Below the pieces are notes generated by a model. It searched no databases. It was not told the origin of the DNA and saw nothing but the letters and a program-made list of their open reading frames with translations. Position numbers and translations under genes: made by a program. A stretch of DNA of 64,000 nucleotides from an uncultured Paraprevotella sp. (GTDB lineage: Bacteria; Bacteroidota; Bacteroidia; Bacteroidales; Bacteroidaceae), in the NCBI GenBank assembly GCA_900548345.1, contig URKA01000013.1, forward strand, positions 1 through 64,000. Reading direction: 5' to 3'. Below are positions 25,593 through 33,381 of the stretch, piece after piece. The first letter of the stretch is position 1. Every line of letters starts with the position of its first letter.

Positions 25593-28500
25593 TTACTTCA
25601 CTTGTACTTTCAGTCCGTTCACGATGTAAATGCCGCAAGGAAGAGACAGACTGCGCTCCCCGCCATCCTGCAACACACCCTGCTCCACAAGCATACCGCC
25701 CAGCGTATGCACGCTATAGCGGACGGCATGTCCTGCCACCAGACGCAACGCGCCGCGCTCGCCGAAGACGGACAAAGAAGCCGAAGAGGACATGTCGGAC
25801 ATTCCGGTCACATCATCGCTGAAGTCTATCAGGAAACGGTTCACGCCACTGGTTGAGGCATCCACGTAGGTGGCACGGAACGGGGCCACGGTAAGCGATG
25901 CCGTGGCATTCATGAACATGTTGTTGGAGATGTAGTAAGTCTTGGCCAGTTCGGCGGCATCGGTCATCTTCACCTGGGCATAATAGCCTTCGGAAGTCCA
26001 GCCTGGCAGGTCGGTCGTACCGGACACCTTGTCGCCCTCAGGCACAGCCACCTTTGCATCGGTTGCCGTGAAAGCCACCGTAGTGCCCTCACCCTTGTAA
26101 CGGAAAGCACACGGTGTGTTGGCCGGCAGTTCGTCCACCGACTCAAAGGACATATAGCTCGTCTCCGCATCCACCGTGCGGGTACCCGTCAGGCGGTAGT
26201 AGGTATGGGTGTCGTCAGAAGCCACCGCATAAGGCAATACCAGCGTGCCCCAGGTGTTCGTCATCTCACGCGTATAGGTGGCGTTCGCCGCGGTAAAGGC
26301 CGTAGAGAGAGCGAAAGGCTCCTTGTCGGTCAGCTCGAACTGTCCGCATACGCCGTCTACGATGACGTTCTTCTCATTGGTTACCTGAGCGGCTGAGGCG
26401 GCTTTAATCAGCGCGTTCTTGCGGTCGAGACAGACGGACGCACCGCTTGCGTTCGTAAAGCCGGTCAAATCCACTTCGGCATTGTTCCTGCACACAAAGA
26501 CATGCTGGTAAAGACGTCCGTTGTCCAGTGCCGTCAGCACAGCGGCATCATCCGTCGTGAGGGGAGCCACATATTCAAGGGCGACATTCTTCATCTTGAA
26601 GTAATGTGCATCCGTACGTACACCGACTGTCACGGCATGGTCTACTACCTTGAAATAAACCTTGTGGTTATCGTACGTCGACACGCTCGCCGACTGGGTC
26701 ACATTCTCCGAACGGCCTACTTCGCCATTCAAAGGCGCACCATAGATAGCCACCCATGAGCTACCATCATCAATATCCGTCGTCAAGTTAGCCGACAGAC
26801 AATATACACCGTTAGGCAATGCATTTACAGTCTGCATCAACTCACCGTAGGTGATTGTACCGGCCCAGAAGTTAAAGCGTACATCCGTATCTCCGTCATC
26901 CTTACCCACCTTAACATCATTCCATCCGCTGATGGTATAGGCAAGCGTCCAGCCTGCCGGAGCGACAACTTGTCCGCTATCATTCTGCGTGGGATACGAA
27001 ACCGTCTCGCCGGTAAAGTCGGCATTCTTAATCAACGATGTAGCCTTTTCACCGTTCTGCGCGATGGTCACGGAGTTGAGAAGCACTTGTGTGGCCTCGT
27101 CCACCGTACCGGCGTCAATGAGTTCCGCCTCACGGCCGTCATATTCCGCCACAGCCGACTGCACCGCCTGAGAAGAAGCCTCCACTTCCTTGGCTGCCGC
27201 CAAAGCACGGGCAAAGGCTGTCTGGGCATAGCAGGACAGCGTCACATCGTCCACAAAAATTTCGGCATCATGCCCGTCCTCGCTCTTCGTATCCCTTACG
27301 AAACCGAAAGACAGCGTGAAGGCCGTAGGCTTCTCCACCGTCAGATTGATGGTCTTCTGTTCCCATGCGGTACCTGCCGTAAACTCCGTACGCACGCCGT
27401 CCAGTTCATAGTAACACAAGTTCTCGATGATACCCGATGTCTGCGGTTCTTTCATATAGAAAGACAACTCATATTCTCCGGTCGGGAGGTAGGCTTCTTT
27501 CGAAATTTGTATCTTCGTTTCTATCTGGTCCCATTTCGAGCGCATGCGCAGGCTGTTGGCCGTAGCCACACCCTCTGCGACATCCGTTGTCCGCGTTCTG
27601 AATACATACTGCAGGTTTCCGTCAGTTGGATTAGACACAAAAGCATTGTCCCATCCCGGAATGTCGAACACCTGCGAATTGCGTGCGTCCGTAACGGTAG
27701 GTTCCGTCTCGAAATCCGTATTTTCTCCAAGCATCCCGGTCACGGAGAAGCCCCCGTCCTGTTTGTTCTTGTAGGCAATGAATGCCTCGTCAAGTGTTGT
27801 GAGTGCCTGCCGAATCAAGTCATCCGACTCACGCGCAGCCGGGTCAACAGCATCAACAGCTGCCGACAATTCGGTATCGCCCAAGCCTCTCAAGCCCGAC
27901 ACAAAACGGCTATAGCCTGCATAGAGTCTGATGGGGGGGTCCGCCGCATCCATAGCGGCATTGAAAGTCTCCGCCGCGCCGGCAAATTCTTCGTACGAAT
28001 CGGTGACATCCTTGGCCGCAGCCGCCGTCTTCACAGCCTCAAGCAAGGTGTTCCATGCGTCCGTGCTCATCGGACGGAGCGCACCGTTCGCACCGTCGTT
28101 GTAATCATTCTCAAACCGCTCCAAAGCAGCCACCAAAGGCACCTTGGCCGCAGCGTATGCCTCACGCCACGGTTCTACGGCGGCGATAGCTTTTTGCAGG
28201 TCACCTATGAGGTCATTCAATTCAAACGCTGTCTTACCGGTCAAATCGGCGGAAGCATCCACTGCCGCGTGCAAGGCTGCATTCTCGGCCGTACCCAAAG
28301 GTTTCGTATCCGCCAATGCCTCAGCCTTGACTTTCCAGGCCTCAATCTCAGGCGCATACTCGTCCGCTGTCAGGGAACGCAGTTTCACCACCTTGAAGTT
28401 ATCGAACAGTGTCCAGTCATCCCCAACCAGTTCCGTCTTTTTCAAACCTATGGTCAGCTTCCCGTCCGTCACGGCAACCTGCACCTTGTTATATCCGGTT

Positions 28501-30434
28501 TCACCGCTCTGATAATATCCGCTCTCAAAGTAAGCGGCTGCACCGTTCATTTGGTCGGGAATCCATCCGAAAGACGTACTCGCGTCATTGTTATACAATT
28601 TGTTTTCCTGCGCACATTCGAAAATAGACATCAAAGGCTTCGTCGCGTCATTTGCATACAGCACAGCGTTCAAACTTTCGGAACCGTTTGTACGCGCCGT
28701 GGCAGCCTCAGCATATCCGCCCATGCGATAGAATCCCTGGCAACTTACCTCATACAAGCCGTTAGGAAGTCCTGTCAACGTCTGCGACATATCGAAACCT
28801 TTATTAAAATATTCAGCCACACCGTTATTTAAGGCCGGTAAAGGATTTCCACTCCAACCGGAAGTGGAAGCAAAACCGGCATTTGCCACATTGAACGTCA
28901 TGTCGAAGGTTACGTCATTGGTCGGCTCGGCTTGCATGACATAAGTTTGGCGGGCGGCTTCCAGTGCAGCAATCATTGCATTTCCGCTACCTTCTCCGTC
29001 TATGGTCTTCACACCTTTAGCCTGTTCTTCCACCGCAGCTATTGCTTCATTAAATTGAGTTTTTACAGTTTCATCCCTCGTCATGGAGTTTGTGGCAATA
29101 TTCTTGCAGACAACCAGTGTTTCTACATAATCATCATAAACCTGCAACAAACCATTTATCAAGACTGTCATATTCTCTACAGTAGCCGTAGCATTCCTCA
29201 GATCCTTTTGCGTGACACTTCCATCATTGATACTTTCTTGAATTTCCTCAATTAAAGTCTGCACGCTTTCTATTTCCGGGCTGACAGCTTGGAATGTCCC
29301 TAAAAGAGCCGTCACTTCAGAACTTTCCTTTAAAGTTGAGAACTCCGTTGACTTGCCATTAAAGATTTCTATCAACAAAGACAAATCAGCACCACGGTAC
29401 ATCAGGCTGACATTGTCCAAGCCCATCCAGTTACACCCACCGTCAACAGACTTCAAACCAAAAGTCAACGTGCCGTCTGTAATGGTAGTTCCCACCTCAT
29501 AATATACGCCATTATCCGTTTCAACCAGCGTCATATCATCGTTAGCGAATACATAAGCATTACCAGTACCACCTTCCCTGAATCCTGCAAGCCTCACCGT
29601 GTACTTTCCATTCGGGAGATTGGTAATCGTCTGCTCCATCGTTCCTGAATAAGCCGAGCCATTCCAATTCTCGTAGAATCCGCCGGTAATATCACCGCTC
29701 TTATTGGTTGCACGTGCTTTATTCTGGGCACCTGTAGTAGAAGTCCAACCATTTATATTCACATCGAAACAGGGATTCACAATGAGACCGGTCATCGATA
29801 CGGGATTTGCTTCAGTAGGTTCCTCCGAATCCAACTTGTATAATTTAAAATTATCTACGGCAAAGATACGTTCAACCTGAGTAGGATTGGTGGCAGAAAA
29901 ACCGATTTCAACATCACCGTCATTCTCTACATAAAAGTTACAAGATAATGTATTCCAATTATCACCCTTCGCCGTAGACACAGTTGCACGTGTTTGTGCA
30001 TGCTCACCGGCATAAATCATCACCGTGTAATTATAATCCATACTATAATTCAGTACGTCAGCAGTCAGACAATAAACACCCGCCGGCAAATTGGCAAGAA
30101 TCTGTGATATTTTCAGCACTTGGTTAGAACCCCACCTGTAACGAAACCAATAAGTCTGTTCACCACGTTCATCGGCATTCAGCGTAAAGCCTCCAAATGA
30201 ATTTGATGCTAAGTCTGTCGACTTAAGGACAGACATGTCATTCGCGTTCTGATTAGTTAAATTTACAGTCCATCCATTCGGAGCATAAATTGCACGGTCG
30301 GAAGACGGATTTGATTGCACCGTATACTCCCCTTCGAAATCTGCATTCGTAAGATACTCAGACGTGACATCAGTCTGCCCCCACGAAACGATGGCGCACA
30401 GGAACGCCATACATGTAATTAATCGTCTTTTCAT
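25593..30434 (-). CDS. Large secreted multidomain surface protein (1613 residues)
   Basis: A signal peptide (MKRRLITCMAFLCAIVSWG) is followed by repeated ~150-residue beta-sandwich modules of the carbohydrate-binding/galactose-binding type. These share phrases such as ITNLPNGKYTVRLAGF, LTGLPNGLYEVSCQGFYR, VNALPNGVYCLSANL and a closing DNVSLMY/DNFKVVKL strand. Between them are helical spacers rich in Ala/Glu (about 360-510, 690-860, 1100-1150). The last ~65 residues (SVFGERGALRLVAG ... GIYIVNGLKVQVK) resemble a Por-secretion C-terminal tail. No catalytic motif is seen, so I infer a binding or adhesion role. It lies 55 bp after the phosphoesterase gene and probably shares its promoter. Confidence 0.8.
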   Translation of the reverse strand: MKRRLITCMAFLCAIVSWGQTDVTSEYLTNADFEGEYTVQSNPSSDRAIYAPNGWTVNLTNQNANDMSVLKSTDLASNSFGGFTLNADERGEQTYWFRYRWGSNQVLKISQILANLPAGVYCLTADVLNYSMDYNYTVMIYAGEHAQTRATVSTAKGDNWNTLSCNFYVENDGDVEIGFSATNPTQVERIFAVDNFKLYKLDSEEPTEANPVSMTGLIVNPCFDVNINGWTSTTGAQNKARATNKSGDITGGFYENWNGSAYSGTMEQTITNLPNGKYTVRLAGFREGGTGNAYVFANDDMTLVETDNGVYYEVGTTITDGTLTFGLKSVDGGCNWMGLDNVSLMYRGADLSLLIEIFNGKSTEFSTLKESSEVTALLGTFQAVSPEIESVQTLIEEIQESINDGSVTQKDLRNATATVENMTVLINGLLQVYDDYVETLVVCKNIATNSMTRDETVKTQFNEAIAAVEEQAKGVKTIDGEGSGNAMIAALEAARQTYVMQAEPTNDVTFDMTFNVANAGFASTSGWSGNPLPALNNGVAEYFNKGFDMSQTLTGLPNGLYEVSCQGFYRMGGYAEAATARTNGSESLNAVLYANDATKPLMSIFECAQENKLYNNDASTSFGWIPDQMNGAAAYFESGYYQSGETGYNKVQVAVTDGKLTIGLKKTELVGDDWTLFDNFKVVKLRSLTADEYAPEIEAWKVKAEALADTKPLGTAENAALHAAVDASADLTGKTAFELNDLIGDLQKAIAAVEPWREAYAAAKVPLVAALERFENDYNDGANGALRPMSTDAWNTLLEAVKTAAAAKDVTDSYEEFAGAAETFNAAMDAADPPIRLYAGYSRFVSGLRGLGDTELSAAVDAVDPAARESDDLIRQALTTLDEAFIAYKNKQDGGFSVTGMLGENTDFETEPTVTDARNSQVFDIPGWDNAFVSNPTDGNLQYVFRTRTTDVAEGVATANSLRMRSKWDQIETKIQISKEAYLPTGEYELSFYMKEPQTSGIIENLCYYELDGVRTEFTAGTAWEQKTINLTVEKPTAFTLSFGFVRDTKSEDGHDAEIFVDDVTLSCYAQTAFARALAAAKEVEASSQAVQSAVAEYDGREAELIDAGTVDEATQVLLNSVTIAQNGEKATSLIKNADFTGETVSYPTQNDSGQVVAPAGWTLAYTISGWNDVKVGKDDGDTDVRFNFWAGTITYGELMQTVNALPNGVYCLSANLTTDIDDGSSWVAIYGAPLNGEVGRSENVTQSASVSTYDNHKVYFKVVDHAVTVGVRTDAHYFKMKNVALEYVAPLTTDDAAVLTALDNGRLYQHVFVCRNNAEVDLTGFTNASGASVCLDRKNALIKAASAAQVTNEKNVIVDGVCGQFELTDKEPFALSTAFTAANATYTREMTNTWGTLVLPYAVASDDTHTYYRLTGTRTVDAETSYMSFESVDELPANTPCAFRYKGEGTTVAFTATDAKVAVPEGDKVSGTTDLPGWTSEGYYAQVKMTDAAELAKTYYISNNMFMNATASLTVAPFRATYVDASTSGVNRFLIDFSDDVTGMSDMSSSASLSVFGERGALRLVAGHAVRYSVHTLGGMLVEQGVLQDGGERSLSLPCGIYIVNGLKVQVK

Positions 30435-30489
30435 TATATTATCAGGTTAATATTCAAATATGATTTTATTATCACCGCGACACGGAGTC

Positions 30490-31815
30490 TTAGTAATCGA
30501 AAGACACCTGTTTCACTTCCACAACGCCTACACCTTCCTTGACCAGCACAAGAAACGCCGCTCCTTTATGCTTTCCGGGAGCTGCCACGGAATAATCCTT
30601 GATTCCTGCATACGTATTTTCACCATATTCATGCACATGACCGGAGAAATGTACGGGATTCTTCGTACGGTTGATGATGGAAGCCAACTTCGCTTTCTTT
30701 TGGTCTGCCGTAGTATAAGCTGTTGTATTCGAAGGCTCGATATAACGCCCTACATCGTTTTGGTCCAACCACCAACGGTCACAACCGGAACCGTACAAGA
30801 AAGGATAATGCTGCATCCAAATAGATGGTTGCGCCGCCACATCTCCGGTCACAAACGCATCAAGCGCGTCTATCACACCATCGGGAGCGTAATATACTGC
30901 AGATTTTGTGAGGCTTGGGTTGGTATAAGGTTTTTGAAACCAATATGTCTGTCCCAAATAAAAACGCACACCATGGAACTCAAACGTAAAAGGGTTTGCC
31001 TGTACATGACCTGTACCGTCATTAATTGTCTTCACCTCACCGATTCCATTGCTCGTAGCCGTACTCCATTGGTCCGATACAATTTTCAAGGCAAGGTTAT
31101 TAGAATTCATGCCGCCCCAACTAATAGAAGTTCCCATTCCATACGTCAAACCAGCACCACCATTATCCCCCGTCCAATAATCAGGCACGAGGTCATGGTT
31201 GCCCACAATCGTAATAAAAGGAATTCCCTCATCATTCAAACCTTTAAAAGCATTCTTAAAGTTATCGCCGCTCTTTTCATTGTCACCATCCATATCTCCC
31301 AGACAGAACACAATGTCGGCCGTCGGGACGTACGTCGGAATAGCATCAAACGTAAACCGGGCTTTTCCATCTTTTCCCATATTCACCACGTTCGTGATAT
31401 ACTTCTGCATATTGGCCACGGTGGTTGCATCATGTCCTTCATGCTCTATATGGGGGTCGCTGAAAATAACAGCCGTGAAATACTCCCCTTCAGTGAAACG
31501 GAAAGAATATGCCTTACCGTTATACACAAAAGTCTCTATTTCCCCATCGGTAATCCATGTGGTGGAAGGGTTTGGGGAGATGCTCGACAAAGGAACAGAA
31601 ACCCCGTCTACCGTGGCTGACATACCCAAATTCGCAAAATCATGAAGGTCCGTACCCGAAGGCAATTTCAACAAAACACTTCCGTCTGAAAGCGTGGACG
31701 TTGTAGGAGTCCCCGTAATTCCGGTAAAAGAAAACTCCATTTGGGCGCATATCCACCCTGTGGAACATAACACACCCACCAAAAAGCTAAGAATCTTTTT
31801 TCTCATGGTATTCAT
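30490..31815 (-). CDS. Exported calcineurin-like metallophosphoesterase
   Basis: This 441-residue protein has a signal peptide (LSFLVGVLCSTGWICA). The metal-binding series is complete: VIFSDPHIEHEGHD (D-x-H), FCLGDMDGD (G-D), IVGNHDLVP (GNHD) and HFSGHVHEYG (GHxH). Such exported enzymes cleave phosphomonoesters or diesters, and the substrate is unknown. It is the first gene of a three-gene operon with the 1613-residue protein and the small peptide. The promoter lies in a region flanked by inverted repeats (31859-32067). Confidence 0.88.
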   Translation of the reverse strand: MNTMRKKILSFLVGVLCSTGWICAQMEFSFTGITGTPTTSTLSDGSVLLKLPSGTDLHDFANLGMSATVDGVSVPLSSISPNPSTTWITDGEIETFVYNGKAYSFRFTEGEYFTAVIFSDPHIEHEGHDATTVANMQKYITNVVNMGKDGKARFTFDAIPTYVPTADIVFCLGDMDGDNEKSGDNFKNAFKGLNDEGIPFITIVGNHDLVPDYWTGDNGGAGLTYGMGTSISWGGMNSNNLALKIVSDQWSTATSNGIGEVKTINDGTGHVQANPFTFEFHGVRFYLGQTYWFQKPYTNPSLTKSAVYYAPDGVIDALDAFVTGDVAAQPSIWMQHYPFLYGSGCDRWWLDQNDVGRYIEPSNTTAYTTADQKKAKLASIINRTKNPVHFSGHVHEYGENTYAGIKDYSVAAPGKHKGAAFLVLVKEGVGVVEVKQVSFDY

Positions 31816-31858
31816 AAATATTAGATTAGTAATTTATCAGTCAACATCATAGTAAGGC

Positions 31859-32067
31859 TTTCAGCCCCTCTCTTATGAAGAGAGGAGCTAAAACTTCGCA
31901 AATAAACATAAAAAACAATAAATGGCCAAATTCCATACAATAAAAATCCAATTCATCACACAAAAAAGTTTCTTTTTATACCCTTTCTTGTAACAAACGT
32001 ATAGTTAATTTGTTTATATCAAATGCGTTAGCTTTTAGCTCCTCTCTTCATAAGAGAGGAACTGAAA
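31859..32067 (-). promoter_or_regulatory. Candidate invertible promoter of the phosphoesterase operon
   Basis: 35-bp inverted repeats (31859-31893 and 32033-32067) match at 33 positions. Each arm also folds on itself (CCTCTCTT-ATG-AAGAGAGG), but the asymmetric flanks TTTCAG and AGCTAAAA match only in inverted orientation. The 139 bp between them is AT-rich and contains TTTG (plus 32020-32023) and TACGTTTG (plus 31994-32001) on the minus strand, 18 bp apart, pointing at the phosphoesterase gene. Inversion would turn the promoter away. No recombinase gene is in the window. Confidence 0.55.
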
Positions 32068-32121
32068 AAGGACGAACAATTTTACACACAAAGCCTCCGG
32101 CCATGTTCATCCTGTCTCTAT

Positions 32122-32458
32122 ACAAGGAGTTTTCTCAAAAAATCCTTCATGGATTCAGACTATTTGAATATCAACAACTTACAACACGCCCATCATTCAG
32201 TTTCCTTTCAAAAATGGAGACCTGTGAAGAACCGATTCCTCACAGGTGAAGAATGAAATGCACACAGGTGAAGACCCGATTCTTCACAGGTCTCCATTTC
32301 AAGTTTGTCTTTACTCCCTCCGATTGCCGAAAACATCCCATTCCACCAAAAAGAAGCTGAAGGATGTAACGCACCTAAACAACTGACATTCAAATAGTCT
32401 GAACCCATGAAGGCTTTTTTTTGAAAAACTCCCTGTAATGCGCGCGTACGCGCGCGAA
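32122..32458. repeat. Large palindromic element B with four 22-bp-phased sites
   Basis: Terminal inverted repeats of about 52 bp (32122-32173 and 32384-32436) resemble those of element A (same AGGAGTTTT... and TTCAGACT order). In the centre, AAATGGAGACCTGTGAAG (32212-32229) and its exact complement (32282-32299) frame 8-mers starting at 32219, 32241, 32263 and 32285, each 22 bp apart, the first in opposite orientation. The right arm is followed by GCGCGCGTACGCGCGCG (32440-32456). The gap 31816-32602 contains no gene, only this element, the inverton and the tpx terminator. Confidence 0.85.
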
Positions 32459-32491
32459 CTCCCCTTATCCATCCATAGGAGCACAAAAAGA

Positions 32492-32596
32492 CGCCCTGAA
32501 AAACCGACAACGCAGGAATCCCACCGTCATCTGGCGAGTTAAGGTACATACAAACACAGGCTCATCCTTAACCCGCACCATAAGTTTTTCAGGGCG
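32492..32596 (-). terminator. Branched 3' structure after tpx
   Basis: CGCCCTGAAAAAC (32492-32504) pairs perfectly with GTTTTTCAGGGCG (32584-32596). Within the loop GTTAAGG (32538-32544) pairs with CCTTAAC (32566-32572). It begins 6 nt after the tpx stop and is followed on the minus strand by TTTTTGTG. A terminator is the simplest reading. Confidence 0.55.
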
Positions 32597-32602
32597 CAAA
32601 TA

Positions 32603-33112
32603 TTATCCGAGCACGGCAAGCGCAGCCTCATAATCCGGTTCTTCCGTAATCTCCGGCACAAGCTGTTCATATACGACACGCTGCTCCTCGTCCAGCACGA
32701 TGACCGCACGTGCCGCCAGTCCTTTCAACGGTCCGTCGGCCAATATCAATCCGTAACCGGCGGCAAAATCCGTGCTACGGAAGAGCGACAAGGGCTTTAC
32801 ATCAGCTATACCTTCCACGGTGCAGAAACGCCCCTGTGCAAAAGGCAAGTCCATGGAAACAGCCAGCACCGTCACATTATCCAGCCCGGCAGCCTTTGCA
32901 TTGAACTTACGGACAGAGGTGGCGCACACCCCCGTATCCAGACTCGGAAAGATATTCAGCAACACGCGCCGCCCTTTCAGACTGCGCAAAGACACTTCGC
33001 TCAAATCACCGGCCACTGCCGTAAAATCCGGCGCCACGGCATTCCGCTCCGGCATCACTCCACCGGTATGTACTTCCATCCCCTTAAAAGTCAAGGTTTC
33101 AAACTTCTTCAT
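32603..33112 (-). CDS. tpx: Thiol peroxidase
   Basis: This 2-Cys peroxiredoxin of 169 residues reduces hydroperoxides in the cytoplasm or periplasm. The peroxidatic Cys is in SLDTGVCATSVRKFN and the resolving Cys in GRFCTVEGI, both at Tpx positions. I prefer the ATG at 33112 (MKKFETLTFKG), which matches family N-termini, over 33124. It has its own promoter and a structured terminator. Confidence 0.93.
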   Translation of the reverse strand: MKKFETLTFKGMEVHTGGVMPERNAVAPDFTAVAGDLSEVSLRSLKGRRVLLNIFPSLDTGVCATSVRKFNAKAAGLDNVTVLAVSMDLPFAQGRFCTVEGIADVKPLSLFRSTDFAAGYGLILADGPLKGLAARAVIVLDEEQRVVYEQLVPEITEEPDYEAALAVLG

Positions 33113-33180
33113 ATTGTTCCTCATTTATCAGTCCTGCACGAAGCGATATGCCCCGCCAGACAACCCAAAGGGTTATGAAG

Positions 33181-33188
33181 CAAATATA
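33181..33188 (-). promoter_or_regulatory. tpx promoter -7 box
   Basis: TATATTTG on the minus strand fits the consensus and lies about 68 nt before the tpx ATG. No clear -33 TTTG at the right distance. Confidence 0.5.
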
Positions 33189-33328
33189 CGCAAAGAATCA
33201 GCCACACCATGCACAAGGCTGTTAATAATCCTTTCCGTATGCACTCTTTAACACTCCCGCCTTCCCCCTTGCCGTCCGAAACTGTGAAATACCTTTGCCG
33301 TTCTTCGCAGAGATAAAAAATAATTATG

Positions 33329-33336
33329 TAACTTTG
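33329..33336 (+). promoter_or_regulatory. valS promoter -7 box
   Basis: TAACTTTG fits TAnnTTTG and gives a leader of about 40 nt to the valS ATG. Confidence 0.55.
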
Positions 33337-33381
33337 CAACTTGTTATAGGATAAGGAAACAAACATAAACATCATTCTAAT

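Noticed and set aside
26970..28832. Plus-strand frame opposite the 1613-residue protein
   Set aside because: Arg/His/Ser-rich antisense shadow with no domain; the minus strand has signal peptide, modules and tail.
33121..33375. Small minus-strand gene between tpx and valS
   Set aside because: The region contains the tpx and valS promoters; the frame ends at the tpx start and shows no recognisable protein.
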